From Hyphomicrobiales bacterium (GTDB lineage: Bacteria > Pseudomonadota > Alphaproteobacteria > Rhizobiales > Beijerinckiaceae): a stretch of DNA of 64,000 bases. The position numbers were made by a program, and so were the translations under genes. A model generated the notes under the pieces. That model saw nothing but the letters and a program-made list of their open reading frames with translations, was not told where the DNA came from and did not search any database. Of the stretch, positions 1-10,063 are shown in pieces. The stretch spans positions 3,078,001-3,142,000 of the forward strand of contig CAKNFP010000001.1 in the NCBI GenBank assembly GCA_930633525.1, written 5' to 3'. How positions within the stretch are numbered: the stretch's first letter is position 1; every line of letters starts with the position of its first letter.

Positions 1-1672
1 CCTTGCCCACATTGGACTTCGGCAGGCTGTCGCAGAAGGTGATTCGCCGCGGCATCTTGTAGGGCGTGAGCGACTGGCGCGCGAAGGCGCGGATCTCCTC
101 CTCGGTCAGGCTCGGATCGCGCCGCACGATATAGGCGGCGACCATCTCGCCGGACTGCGGATCCGGCAGCCCGATCACCGCCGCCTCCAGCACCTTCGGA
201 TGCCGCACCAGCACGTCCTCCACCTCGGTCGGATAGACGTTGAATCCCGAGACGATCACCATGTCCTTGATGCGATCGACGATCCGCAGCGCGCCATCCG
301 CTTCCATGACGGCAAGATCGCCGGTGCGGAAGAAGCCGTCCGTCGTCATCACCGCGGCTGTCGCATCCGGGTGCCGCCAGTAGCCGGCCATCACCTGCGG
401 GCCACGGACGCACAGCTCGCCGACGCTGCCGATCGGCAGATCATCGCTGGTGCCGGGTGTACGAATGACCACATCGGTTGACGGCAGGGGATAGCCGATA
501 GTGCCCGTGAAAGCCTCGATGTCGAGCCGGTTGACGGACACCACGGGCGAGGTCTCCGAGAGGCCATAGCCCTCGATGATCGGCTGCCCCGTCAAGTCCT
601 TCCAGCGCTCCGCGACGGCCGCCTGGGTCGCCATGCCTCCCGACACACAGAAGGAGAGCCGCGAGAAGTCGATCTCCTTCGCGCCCGGATGGTTCAGGAT
701 GGCGTTGAACAAGGTGTTCACGCCGCAGAGCATGGTGAAGCGCTCCTTCTGGAGGGTCTTCACAAGGCCAGCGATGTCGCGCGGATTGGCGATCAGAAGC
801 GAGCAGGCACCGCAGACGAAGCGGCTGATGCAACAGGCGGTCAAGGAGAAGATGTGGTAGAGCGGCAAGGCCGTCACCATCACCTGACCTTCCATGTCGT
901 CAGGCACCCAGGCGCCCACCCATGCGCGGATCTGGGCGACGTTGGCGACGATGTTGCGGTGCGTCAGCATCGCGCCCTTCGGCGTTCCCGTGGTCCCGCC
1001 GGTATATTGCAGGAAAGCGACATCCTCGCCGGCGATGGCGACGGGTGATGCGCGCCCCGCCGAGGCCGCCATGATGGCGCTGAACCTGTGATGTCCCGGC
1101 AAGGCAAAGGGTGGCACGGCGCGCTTCACGTGCCGCGACACCGCGTTGACGAGATGGCCCTTCCACCCCATGAGATCCCCGGGGGCTGCGACGACAATGG
1201 CATCAAGCCCCAGATCCGGCCGCGCCGCCTCCACGGTATGGGCGAAATTCTCAAGGACGAACAAGGCGCGCGCTCCCGCATCCTGCAGCTGATGGGTCAG
1301 CTCGTTCGCGGTGTAGAGCGGATTGACATTGACGACCGTGTAGCCGCCGCGGATGGCACCGATCATCACGGCGGGAAAGGCGAGCACGTTCGGCATCATG
1401 ATGGCGATTCGGTCGCCTTTCACGAAGCCTTGCGCCTGCAGCCAGGCGGTGACCTTGTCGGCCGCCTGCCCCAGGGCGTGATAGCTCAACACCGAGCCGA
1501 AGCTCTTGAAGGCCGGGCGACTGTCGAACTGGGCGATCGCCCCGCTGAACAAATCCGCCAAGGTGCCCTGCGGCTCGATCGCGTGAGGGATGGAGGCTGG
1601 ATAGGCGGAGAACCAGGGAGCCTTCTCGTTCCCGGCGAGATGCACCTCGCCTCCCCTCTCGTCGCGCGCCAT
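1..1672 (-). CDS. Long-chain acyl-CoA synthetase (AMP-forming), C-terminus cut by window edge
   Basis: The gene activates fatty acids by adenylation and thioesterification to CoA, at the start of beta-oxidation or lipid synthesis. The minus-strand reading frame is open from an ATG at 1672 to position 1 without a stop. It shows the ANL-superfamily landmarks in order: the phosphate loop YTGGTTGTPKGA, then GYGLSETSP, then TGDLAVMEADG with the hinge region IVDRIKDMVIVSGFNVYP. The catalytic-lysine region reads SLPKSNVGK and touches the window edge, so only a short tail is missing. The FadD-like hinge NVYPTEVEDV and the length favour a long-chain fatty acid ligase, but the substrate is not proven. 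The start was chosen because homologues begin about 20 residues before the first conserved block. The neighbouring EF-G-like gene is on the same strand and lies upstream, beyond a 300-base spacer. Confidence 0.88.
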   Translation of the reverse strand, partial: MARDERGGEVHLAGNEKAPWFSAYPASIPHAIEPQGTLADLFSGAIAQFDSRPAFKSFGSVLSYHALGQAADKVTAWLQAQGFVKGDRIAIMMPNVLAFPAVMIGAIRGGYTVVNVNPLYTANELTHQLQDAGARALFVLENFAHTVEAARPDLGLDAIVVAAPGDLMGWKGHLVNAVSRHVKRAVPPFALPGHHRFSAIMAASAGRASPVAIAGEDVAFLQYTGGTTGTPKGAMLTHRNIVANVAQIRAWVGAWVPDDMEGQVMVTALPLYHIFSLTACCISRFVCGACSLLIANPRDIAGLVKTLQKERFTMLCGVNTLFNAILNHPGAKEIDFSRLSFCVSGGMATQAAVAERWKDLTGQPIIEGYGLSETSPVVSVNRLDIEAFTGTIGYPLPSTDVVIRTPGTSDDLPIGSVGELCVRGPQVMAGYWRHPDATAAVMTTDGFFRTGDLAVMEADGALRIVDRIKDMVIVSGFNVYPTEVEDVLVRHPKVLEAAVIGLPDPQSGEMVAAYIVRRDPSLTEEEIRAFARQSLTPYKMPRRITFCDSLPKSNVGK

Positions 1673-1727
1673 CCCTTGCCTTTCCGATCTTGTTCTTTCA
1701 GGGCGCATGCCGCGCCGGGCGACAGAC

Positions 1728-1776
1728 TAGAGCATTTTCAAGCGAAGTGGGAACCGGTTCGCGTGAAGAAAATGCG
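1728..1776. repeat. Interspersed palindromic repeat, TAGAGCATTTTC type
   Basis: The element starts TAGAGCATTTTCA and ends GAAGAAAATGCG, with GCGAA/TTCGC arms around a central ACCGGTT, so it folds into an imperfect hairpin. From memory, this sequence type recurs between genes in Rhizobiales genomes. It sits downstream of the EF-G-like gene. Confidence 0.65.
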
Positions 1777-1790
1777 TGGAAACAAGGACC

Positions 1791-1832
1791 TAGAGCATTC
1801 CGGCGAACCCGGAGTTCGCCGGAAATGCTCTA
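1791..1832. repeat. Perfect-arm palindrome sharing the TAGAGCATT edge
   Basis: TAGAGCATT-CCGGCGAAC is mirrored by GTTCGCCGG-AAATGCTCTA around a short centre, giving a strong hairpin. It begins with the same TAGAGCATT as the element 60 bases to its left, so the two are probably related copies. Confidence 0.65.
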
Positions 1833-1974
1833 ACCCGCCAAAGCCGGAGCGCAATCGCCGTTGCAGTATCGAGGGCATTATCGGCTGGGATGATTGACCA
1901 AAAGTTGGCGCCCGGACACCTTTCAGCATCCGAGCGCTCCAAAAGATCCATCCAGTCCGCGCTGGCGCCCCGGC

Positions 1975-4023
1975 TCAGGTGTGTGCGGCCTGCTGTGCCA
2001 CGATTTCAGCGGCCTTGCCGGTCAGTTCCGCGAAATGGTCGAAGCTTGACGAGAAGGTCCCCACGCCCTGGGTCGCGGAGCGCAGCTCGATGATCATGTC
2101 GCCGATCTCAGCTTCCGGAATATGGGCTTTCACCATATCCCATCCGTCCCAGCCTGGCCGTTTGTCGTAACCCAGGATCTGTCCACGCCGCGCCGAGATC
2201 AGGCCGGTGATCTTCACCATGACCTCGGACGGTACCGCAAGCTCAACCCCTAGCACGGGCTCGAGAAGGACAGGAGTGGCCTTGGGCAGGGCATCCGCGA
2301 GCGCCAGGCGTGCGGCGGCGCGAAAAGCCATGTCCGAGGAATCGACCGTATGGTAGGAGCCGTCCTTGAGGGTCACCTCGACATCGACCACGGGAAAGCC
2401 AAGCGGCCCTTTGCCCGTGGCTTCTCGCACACCCGCCTCGACCGATGAGATGTACTGCCGGGGAATGACGCCGCCGCTGATCATGTCCGCGAAGATCATG
2501 CCTTCGCCGCGATTGAGCGGCGCGATGTCGATGACCACGTCGCCATACTGGCCGTGGCCGCCCGACTGCTTCTTGTGCCGCCCCCGGGCGGATGCCGTGT
2601 TGCGAATCGTCTCGCGATAGGCAACTTGCGGCTTGCGCACGGCGACTTGCACGCCGTAGCGATTGGCGAGTCGTTCCAGCGCCACGCGCAGGTGCATTTC
2701 CCCCTGCCCCGTCAGCCGCAATTCCCCAAGCTCGGGCCGTTGCTCGACCACAAGTGACGGATCGTCCTCCATGAGCTTGGCGAGCGCGGCCGTCAAACGC
2801 ACGTCATCCTTGCGATCGGTCGTCACCAGCGCACAGGCGTAAACAGGCTGCGGCGCGGTGATGCTTACGAGCGGCTCCGGTGCCATTCGCCCCGCACTCA
2901 AGGTTTCGCCCGTTGCGATACCTTCAAGCCGCGCCAAGGCCACGGTGTCACCGAGGCCTGCCGTCGGCAGGCGTGTGGTCGCCCCGCCGTTCTGGCGCAG
3001 AATGCTGGCGATGCGGGCCTCGTTGCCGTCGGATCCTGTTACCGTATCGCCCTCAGCGAGGCTGCCGCGCAGCACCCGCACGAGCGAAAGCTTGCCGCCT
3101 TGCGGCAGATGCGCGGTCTTCATGACCTGGGCAAGCGCCGGTCCATCCGGCCCGACGCCGAGACGCCTGACCACGCCTTCAACACCTGGCACCTCATGCC
3201 GCAACGCCTTGAGCAGACGCGTGACGCCGTTGCCACGGTCGCCCGCGCCGATGAGGACGGGTACGACATGCTGCTCCCGTAACTCGCGCGTAAGATCATC
3301 GAAGACGCGGTCGCGCGGCGGCTCGATCTCGTCGAGCAGGGCTTCCATCAAAGTGTCGTCGTAGTCCGCGAGCTTCTCCAGCATCGAGAAGCGCGCCTCT
3401 TTCTCCGCCGACAGCTCGGCTTCCGGCAGATCGACGATTTCGCTCGCGGCATGTTCGCGATAGATGAAGGCCCGCTCCAGCGCGAGATCGATGAAGCCGA
3501 CGGCGATGCCATCATTCCAGATCGGAATCTGGCGCATCAGCAGCGGCGTACGCGATGCGGCCTGCAGCAGGCCGAGCGCATCCCTCACCTCCAGGGACGA
3601 GGTATCGACCTTGTTGAGGAAGATGAGCCGTGGAATGCCGGCCTCTTCAAGTTCGCGCAGAACCACTTCCAGAGCATGAAGTTTACGGACATCCGCCTCG
3701 CAGACCACGATCGCGGCATCGCAGGCCGGCAGGACCGCGCACATGTCTTGGCGAAATTCGAGTGATCCGGGGCAATCGATGAAGGTGTAGCTCTCGCCCA
3801 GGAATTCGAGCGAAGCGACATTGGCTTCCACACTCATCAGATGAGCGCGGGCTTCCGGACTGGCATCGCCCACCGTGTTGCCATCGGCAACGCGTCCCTG
3901 GCGATCGAGCCCCCCGGCCCGCGCCAGAAGCGCCTCCAACAATGTCGTCTTACCGCTTTGCTGGGGACCCACGATGGCGATGCATCGCGGCCCAGCGGAT
4001 ACTCTCCCGCCTTGATCTCCCAT
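1975..4023 (-). CDS. EF-G-like translation factor paralogue
   Basis: The protein is 682 residues and has the domain order of elongation factor G: a GTPase domain, then the domain II barrel, domain III, domain IV (around the stretch HKKQSGGHGQYGDV) and domain V near the C-terminus. The P-loop reads GPQQSGKTT at residues 19-27 and the G4 motif NKVD lies at 137-140. The switch I region is short and unlike EF-G, and the G3 motif is DCPGS (83-87) where translational GTPases normally have DxPGH. It therefore belongs to the EF-G-like paralogue group found in many alphaproteobacteria, not to the main fusA. Whether it translocates ribosomes is unknown. The start ATG follows GGAGAGGAC. It stands alone, not in a ribosomal operon. 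Confidence 0.85.
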   Translation of the reverse strand: MGDQGGRVSAGPRCIAIVGPQQSGKTTLLEALLARAGGLDRQGRVADGNTVGDASPEARAHLMSVEANVASLEFLGESYTFIDCPGSLEFRQDMCAVLPACDAAIVVCEADVRKLHALEVVLRELEEAGIPRLIFLNKVDTSSLEVRDALGLLQAASRTPLLMRQIPIWNDGIAVGFIDLALERAFIYREHAASEIVDLPEAELSAEKEARFSMLEKLADYDDTLMEALLDEIEPPRDRVFDDLTRELREQHVVPVLIGAGDRGNGVTRLLKALRHEVPGVEGVVRRLGVGPDGPALAQVMKTAHLPQGGKLSLVRVLRGSLAEGDTVTGSDGNEARIASILRQNGGATTRLPTAGLGDTVALARLEGIATGETLSAGRMAPEPLVSITAPQPVYACALVTTDRKDDVRLTAALAKLMEDDPSLVVEQRPELGELRLTGQGEMHLRVALERLANRYGVQVAVRKPQVAYRETIRNTASARGRHKKQSGGHGQYGDVVIDIAPLNRGEGMIFADMISGGVIPRQYISSVEAGVREATGKGPLGFPVVDVEVTLKDGSYHTVDSSDMAFRAAARLALADALPKATPVLLEPVLGVELAVPSEVMVKITGLISARRGQILGYDKRPGWDGWDMVKAHIPEAEIGDMIIELRSATQGVGTFSSSFDHFAELTGKAAEIVAQQAAHT

Positions 4024-4311
4024 GGCATTGTCCTCTCCAGCCCAATCCCTGCCGGGGGCCGAACGCCCCGGCAGTCGTGCCTGGTCCCCGCGCGGCCTGC
4101 ATCACGCCGGATGCGCATGGGTGTGAGAATGTGTCCAAGGTGCGGAAAAGCGCCCGAAAGGATCGCCATTCTCGCGGGCTCTTCACGGCCCAGAACGGCG
4201 ATCGTCTCGCTAACGGGCGAGAGAATCAAGCGCCGCGTTGAAGCGGCGCCCTGGATAGCGATGGCAACGCACGCCTGCTCCCATGAGGGGGCGGGTCATG
4301 CGCCCAGAAAA

Positions 4312-4830
4312 TCAGCGAACGCTGTGAAGCTGAAGGTCGGCAACGCCGAGCGCGAGATTGAAACCCTGCTGGCCTTGAATCGAGAGGGGCTGCAGGCTGA
4401 TGGAGCGGCGAGATCCGCCAACGAGCACATTGGCTCCCACTCCGCCAACGACGGTCGCCTCACCCGACACGCCCGCGTAGGTGCCAGCCAGCATGCCGGC
4501 GACGGTGCGGTTTCCGGTGGAGTACACGTCCCAAATCAGGGTGCCGCCGGTGGTGGCGCCGATATCGAGGCCGAATTTACGGATGGTGCCGGCGTAGTGG
4601 TCGCGCCGCCCGCCTGTACCGCGGAATACGCAACTCAACGCTTTCGAAGAGGTAATGATGAAACCCGCCCCGCCGGAAACCGAGCACGTGAGCCGTCCGA
4701 CGCGAATGTTGCCGCCGCTCTGGGCCTCCGCCGCGGTTGTGAACATTGGCGCGGATGCCAAAAGGGCGCCAACGGACGCGAGCCCGAGGGCACGCACAAA
4801 GGTCTTTCGTGTGACGCTACCAAATCTCAT
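4312..4830 (-). CDS. DUF992 family secreted protein
   Basis: This 172-residue protein begins at an ATG preceded by AGGAGGGG, which decides between it and a longer upstream frame. Residues 1-40 form a signal peptide with a hydrophobic core and an AEA-Q cleavage site. The mature part carries the pattern VGRLTCSVSGGAGFI, then ALSCVF and KFGLDIGAT, which I recognise as the DUF992 family, common in Rhizobiales and without a known function. Two cysteines (in LTCSV and LSCVF) could form a disulfide in the periplasm. It follows the aspartate aminotransferase gene on the same strand by about 90 bases, but a shared role is not evident. Confidence 0.82.
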   Translation of the reverse strand: MRFGSVTRKTFVRALGLASVGALLASAPMFTTAAEAQSGGNIRVGRLTCSVSGGAGFIITSSKALSCVFRGTGGRRDHYAGTIRKFGLDIGATTGGTLIWDVYSTGNRTVAGMLAGTYAGVSGEATVVGGVGANVLVGGSRRSISLQPLSIQGQQGFNLALGVADLQLHSVR

Positions 4831-4923
4831 AAGCCCCTCCTGCCAAGTGCAGTCTACGCATCCGAAACGTCTACCCAACGGGGTAAGACAGCCAGCGGTT
4901 CCCCCACCGGCTGCCCAAAGTCA

Positions 4924-6168
<1,245 letters not shown>

Positions 6169-6224
6169 CTAGTCCGCCGACGGCCTCCGCGCAAGCGATT
6201 GCAAGCAGCTCTGCGACGATTCCG

Positions 6225-6249
6225 GGAACTTTCCATTAACCCCGCCGTT
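6225..6249 (+). promoter_or_regulatory. Possible EcfG-type general-stress promoter
   Basis: GGAAC at 6225-6229 and CGTT at 6246-6249 are separated by 16 bases, which fits the consensus of the alphaproteobacterial sigma factor EcfG (GGAAC, 16-17 bases, CGTT). The next plus-strand gene with a good ribosome site starts at 6363. The match is by eye, and such short motifs can occur by chance. Confidence 0.5.
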
Positions 6250-6362
6250 CACTTCAGGAAGCCAGCTTGAATGGCATCTGCCATTGTGTGCCATCGCACG
6301 ACCATTTGTTGCGGATGGATCTAATGTCTGGTCAGTCTCACACGGGCTCAGGGGAGCTCATT

Positions 6363-6578
6363 ATGCGTCTTAGTGATCCTATCCGCATGTCGGATATTCG
6401 TAAGTCGGGTAACGCGGTTAGCAGCATGTCACGCGTTGAAGTGGCGCGTCAGTTCAAGATGTCGTTGATGCTGGTCGTCGTTCTGACGGTGGCGACCATT
6501 GCTGTCACGGCGATCAACCATATTGCCTCGACGAATACAGTGCATGGACCCGCAGGGGGCGTGACCCGCGTATCATAA
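6363..6578 (+). CDS. Small single-span membrane protein, unknown function
   Basis: This 71-residue protein starts at an ATG preceded by GGGGAGCTC; the longer frame upstream has no good ribosome site. Residues 1-35 are polar and basic, followed by one hydrophobic helix (SLMLVVVLTVATIAVTAI) and a short tail, so one membrane span is likely. I do not recognise a family. A possible EcfG promoter lies about 115 bases upstream, which would make it a stress-induced inner-membrane protein. That is inference. Confidence 0.55.
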   Translation: MRLSDPIRMSDIRKSGNAVSSMSRVEVARQFKMSLMLVVVLTVATIAVTAINHIASTNTVHGPAGGVTRVS

Positions 6579-6792
6579 GTCACCAATAACACTGCGGCCG
6601 GATGCGAAGCCTATTCTTTGATCCGGCGCGCCAGCTCTACAGCCACTCGCAAAATATTGATCCCGGGCAGATGAATGGCTGGGATCTTTGAATAGATCTT
6701 CCCCTTTATGCCTTGTATTCGAAGATCGTAACGAGGCGAATGCAGGGGCGTTGTCGGGCGAGAACCCGGCCGTCCGAGCGGGAGAAGATCTG

Positions 6793-7929
6793 ATGCGAAT
6801 GAACCTGTGCGGTTTGACCCTCCTTGGCGCGGCTTTGCTGTCGAATGCCCCGGCGGTCGCTCAGCCTGCCCCGGAGCGGCAGCAGTCCGGCCGTCTTGCC
6901 GTCGAAACGATCGCGCGCGGTCTCGATCATCCCTGGAGCCTTGCCTTCCTGCCTGACGGGCGCATGCTCGTCACGGAACGCGCCGGCAAGTTGCGGCTGA
7001 TCGGCGACGGTGCCGATGCGGCCATATCCGCCGTACCGACTGTCAGAGCGCGCGGCCAGGGCGGCCTGCTCGATGTGGCGCTCGATCCCGATTTCGCGAC
7101 GAATCGCCTGATCTATCTGACCTATGCCGAGCCGCGCGAAGGTGGCCTCGGAGGAACAGCGGTCGCCCGCGGCAAGCTGGACGAAGGAGCCGCGCGTCTG
7201 GATGACGTCGCGGTGATCTTTCGGCAGGAGCCTGGCTATTCCGGCAACAACCACTTCGGCTCACGCCTTGCCTTCGCGCCGGACGGCACGCTCTTCGTGA
7301 CCCTGGGCGAGCGCTTCGACCTCCGCGACAAGGCGCAAGATCTCGACAACCATCTCGGCAAGGTCGTGCGGATCAACCGCGACGGCAGCGTTCCCCGCGA
7401 CAATCCCTTCGTTGGACGCAGCGGCGCGAAGCCGGAGATCTGGACCTACGGCCATCGCAACCCGCAGTCCGCCGCCATAAATCCTCGCACGAACACCTTG
7501 TGGACGATCGAACACGGCGCGCGCGGCGGCGACGAGATCAACATCTCGAAGAAGGGCGCCAACTACGGCTGGCCGGTCATTGGCTATGGCACCCACTACA
7601 CCGGCGCCAAGATTGGGGTCGGCACCGCCAAGAAAGGTATGGAGCAGCCGATTTTCTACTGGGATCCATCGATCGCTCCCTCCGGCATGGTGTTCTATAC
7701 CGGGGATCGCTATCCCGGCTGGCAGAACAGCCTGTTCACCGGCGCGCTCGCCGGCCAGATGCTCGTCAGGCTCCAGCTTCAGGGAGACCGTGTGATTCGC
7801 GAGGAGCGCCTTCTCACAGACCTGGGCGCGCGCATCCGCGATGTGCGGCAGGGGCCGGATGGCTTCCTCTATCTTCTGACCGACGAAAGCGATGGGCGCC
7901 TTTTGCGGGTCATCCCGGCGGGCTCTTGA
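6793..7929 (+). CDS. PQQ-dependent sugar dehydrogenase-like protein (YliI/GDH-B family)
   Basis: The 378-residue protein has a signal peptide (hydrophobic stretch ending PAVAQ) and a six-bladed propeller of the glucose/sorbosone dehydrogenase family. Landmarks in order are LDHPWSLAFLPDG, GGLLDVALDPDF, NNHFGSRLAFAPDG, YGHRNPQSAA and EHGARGGDEIN. These surround the PQQ and calcium sites in the family. It is expected to oxidise an aldose in the periplasm, but the sugar is not known and many members lack a proven substrate. The start at 6793 follows GGGAGAAG; a longer frame begins at 6688 but would bury the signal peptide. Its end overlaps the convergent DUF486 gene by 20 bases. Confidence 0.85.
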   Translation: MRMNLCGLTLLGAALLSNAPAVAQPAPERQQSGRLAVETIARGLDHPWSLAFLPDGRMLVTERAGKLRLIGDGADAAISAVPTVRARGQGGLLDVALDPDFATNRLIYLTYAEPREGGLGGTAVARGKLDEGAARLDDVAVIFRQEPGYSGNNHFGSRLAFAPDGTLFVTLGERFDLRDKAQDLDNHLGKVVRINRDGSVPRDNPFVGRSGAKPEIWTYGHRNPQSAAINPRTNTLWTIEHGARGGDEINISKKGANYGWPVIGYGTHYTGAKIGVGTAKKGMEQPIFYWDPSIAPSGMVFYTGDRYPGWQNSLFTGALAGQMLVRLQLQGDRVIREERLLTDLGARIRDVRQGPDGFLYLLTDESDGRLLRVIPAGS

Positions 7930-8281
7930 AGATGAAGGACGCGCCGAGCGCGATCAGCGCGAAGCCGATGCCATGATTGATGGTCAGCGGCTGCTTGAGG
8001 ACCGTGACGGAAAACCCTGCGAAAACGATGAGGGTGATGACCTCCTGGATCGTCTTGAGCTGGGCAGCCGAATAGACCGCCGAGCCGAAGCGGTTGGCCG
8101 GGACCGCAAGACAATATTCGAAGAAGGCAATACCCCAGCTCACGAGAACCGCAGCCCACAGCGGAGCTGATTTGTAGTTCAGATGGCCGTACCACGCGAC
8201 GGTCATGAACACATTGGATAGCAGAAGAAGGACTATAGGCAGGAGGGCAGCCATTGAGGGCTGAGCGAACAACTGTGGCAT
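7910..8281 (-). CDS. DMT family protein (DUF486)
   Basis: This 123-residue, very hydrophobic protein has four predicted membrane helices. The sequence around FMTVAWYGHLNYK, the block FFEYCLAVPANR, and AAQLKTIQEVITLIVFAGF match the DUF486 family, which is related to the drug/metabolite transporter fold. No substrate is established for the family. The reading frame is complete and of normal length, with its 3' end overlapping the convergent sugar dehydrogenase gene by 20 bases. Confidence 0.87.
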   Translation of the reverse strand: MPQLFAQPSMAALLPIVLLLLSNVFMTVAWYGHLNYKSAPLWAAVLVSWGIAFFEYCLAVPANRFGSAVYSAAQLKTIQEVITLIVFAGFSVTVLKQPLTINHGIGFALIALGASFIFKSPPG

Positions 8282-8379
8282 AGAGCGCTCGAATGAGTGG
8301 AACCGGGGCGCTCACAATAGAGCTTTGCCCGTTCTTGGCTATGCTCACGCTCTCATGGCGGCCCTGCTTCCGGGGGAAA

Positions 8380-9360
8380 CTACTGGAGCCCTCTGAACGT
8401 CAGCCGCAGCATGGCCGAGGCATCGAGTTGACCCGCCGCGCTCGCCGCCACGGGAATGGAATAACCAAGGCGTGTATCGACTTTCGCACTAACCCAGTCC
8501 TCATCGGTGCCGAAGACGCGGGCAGTGGCTGAGACGCTCGGCTTGACGGTCGTCGCCCCCCAGCGGTCGCTGCTGGTGGGCTGGTAGGACGATGAAACAG
8601 AAACCTGCGGCGTCAGCAGCCAGTCGCCATCACTCGACCCGCGACGATAGCCGAGACGCAGATCCATGTCCTGGTTACGTCCGCCCTGCATGTCGACCCG
8701 CCCAGTCGTCGAGCCGGACCAGACAAAGCCACGCGCGCCGTCGGCCGCCTGTCTCTTCAAAGTCCAACCCCAGCGCGCGTCGTTCTGCCGCCACGAGCCA
8801 CGGTCGCTTGCGACCTCCGTCGAGAAGCTCACGTTGCCGCCGGCACCCACCGACATGCCCAGCGCCCGTTCGGACGGCTGGGGGACGCCGGGAAGAGCGA
8901 TCATGCCATCAGAACGCGCCGTGGCGCCGCGTGCGATCGGCGCCACGCGCCATTCCGGACGCAGCGCGCGCTGCCCGGCAGGCAGACGGTAGGGGGACAG
9001 GCTCGCAAGATTGGGCATTTGAATACTGGCAAGCTGGCTTGCATCGAAGAAGCCATTCTCGTCATCGGCATCGCCGGCATCCGCAAGGCCGAGATCACCT
9101 TCCGCGGCGAAGCACTGGGACGGGAGTTCAAAATCCTCGAGGGTGATGCCCTTGAATGTGGCCAGATCGAGCGACGACAAGCGCTCCGGGGTCCGTCCCT
9201 CGGCATGGGCATCCGGCGTACGGCCCTGCCCATGCGGAGATCGCCCGTCGTGGGTTTGAGCCAGTGCTCCGGTCGCAGTTCCCGCCGCACCGATACCGGC
9301 CCAGACACCCAGTATCACAGCCGCGGTGCGCGATCGGTGGAGAGCGCGAAGTGGTCGCAT
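8380..9360 (-). CDS. Secreted protein with beta-barrel-like C-terminal half, unknown function
   Basis: This 326-residue protein has an N-terminal signal sequence (AVILGVWAGIGAAG to ALAQ), then a polar, Asp-rich stretch. Its second half is rich in alternating polar and hydrophobic residues (for example VSFSTEVASD, WGWTLKR, MDLRLGYRRGS, LLTPQVSVSSSY) and ends in LRLTFRGLQ. This looks like an outer-membrane beta-barrel or a repeat of surface strands, but I do not recognise a family and the last residue is not the usual Phe. The ATG at 9360 is preferred over a TTG nine bases upstream because GAGAGG is better spaced for it. Confidence 0.6.
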   Translation of the reverse strand: MRPLRALHRSRTAAVILGVWAGIGAAGTATGALAQTHDGRSPHGQGRTPDAHAEGRTPERLSSLDLATFKGITLEDFELPSQCFAAEGDLGLADAGDADDENGFFDASQLASIQMPNLASLSPYRLPAGQRALRPEWRVAPIARGATARSDGMIALPGVPQPSERALGMSVGAGGNVSFSTEVASDRGSWRQNDARWGWTLKRQAADGARGFVWSGSTTGRVDMQGGRNQDMDLRLGYRRGSSDGDWLLTPQVSVSSSYQPTSSDRWGATTVKPSVSATARVFGTDEDWVSAKVDTRLGYSIPVAASAAGQLDASAMLRLTFRGLQ

Positions 9361-9676
9361 GCTGGTCAAAACCTCTCAAGTCATCCACACCGAGGATGCG
9401 GGCTCCCTCCTCGCAGCCCGCAAGCCCTCGGCCATTGGCCCCGTGAAAACAGGGCAAATTCAGATCTATTCGCATCTAGCAGCAGCGCAGACCGGCTCAG
9501 GTGCGCCTACGCACCTCCCAAGGGACCGCCGCAGCGATCAGCCGTTTGCCGATGCTGCAGTGCAACACAGAGTGAGCCTCGATGCAAGACCACCAGCGCA
9601 CCTCACTCGGCGCAACGCCGGTATGGTAAATGGATTGTTACGCAGGCATCCATGGCGATGAATGAGGCGCTCGGCT
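9361..9676. other. Gene-free spacer
   Basis: The stretch separates two minus-strand genes. Short frames on the plus strand are shadows without ribosome sites. It should hold the promoter of the secreted-protein gene, but I cannot point to a clear -10/-35 pair. Confidence 0.5.
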
Positions 9677-9942
9677 CTATCTGAACCGCAGCTTCATGCT
9701 GATGATAACAAGCATGAGCAGCAGCGTGACGAGATTGGCCACTATGAGCGGCCAGCTCCCCACGAGCGATCCATAGACCCCAGCCACAGAAAAACCCCGC
9801 AAGCGAAGACGACCTGCGTAATGAGGGACAGAGCGCGCGTATCGCGGGTGCGGATGATGCGGATCGCCTGCGGCAGCCAGCACAGGGTGGTCAGTGCTGC
9901 CGCGAGGGCGCCAAGGCTTTCCGTGAGCAACGCCATCGGCAT
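9677..9942 (-). pseudogene. SemiSWEET sugar transporter, frameshifted
   Basis: Two overlapping frames together give one SemiSWEET (MtN3/saliva-type) protein of about 88 residues. The first frame runs from ATG 9942 with TLCWLPQAIRIIRTRDTRALSL and FACGVFLWL, including the conserved PQ motif. It then goes out of frame, hitting a stop at 9742. The second frame supplies the expected continuation VYGSLVGSWPLIVANLVTLLLM to the stop at 9677. The shift lies in the minus-strand run CTGTGGCTGGGGTCTATGG at about 9780. Removing two bases restores the family pattern LWLVYG. The gene is either inactive or carries a sequencing error. Confidence 0.75.
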
Positions 9943-10063
9943 GAGGGCACCACGCGACGGCACTGGAAAGAGAGCGGCGCCGCCGACCGCGTCACAGGTT
10001 TTGCCATGGCGCACAATGCCGGGCAATGACACCCTTCAGGATCGGGGGACTTTCGACACATCG

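Larger units (their letters stand above)
1673..1974. other. Gene-free spacer with two palindromic repeats
   Basis: No gene is supported here; overlapping short frames have no family features. The spacer holds two adjacent palindromic elements, listed separately, and otherwise nothing I can name. Confidence 0.6.
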
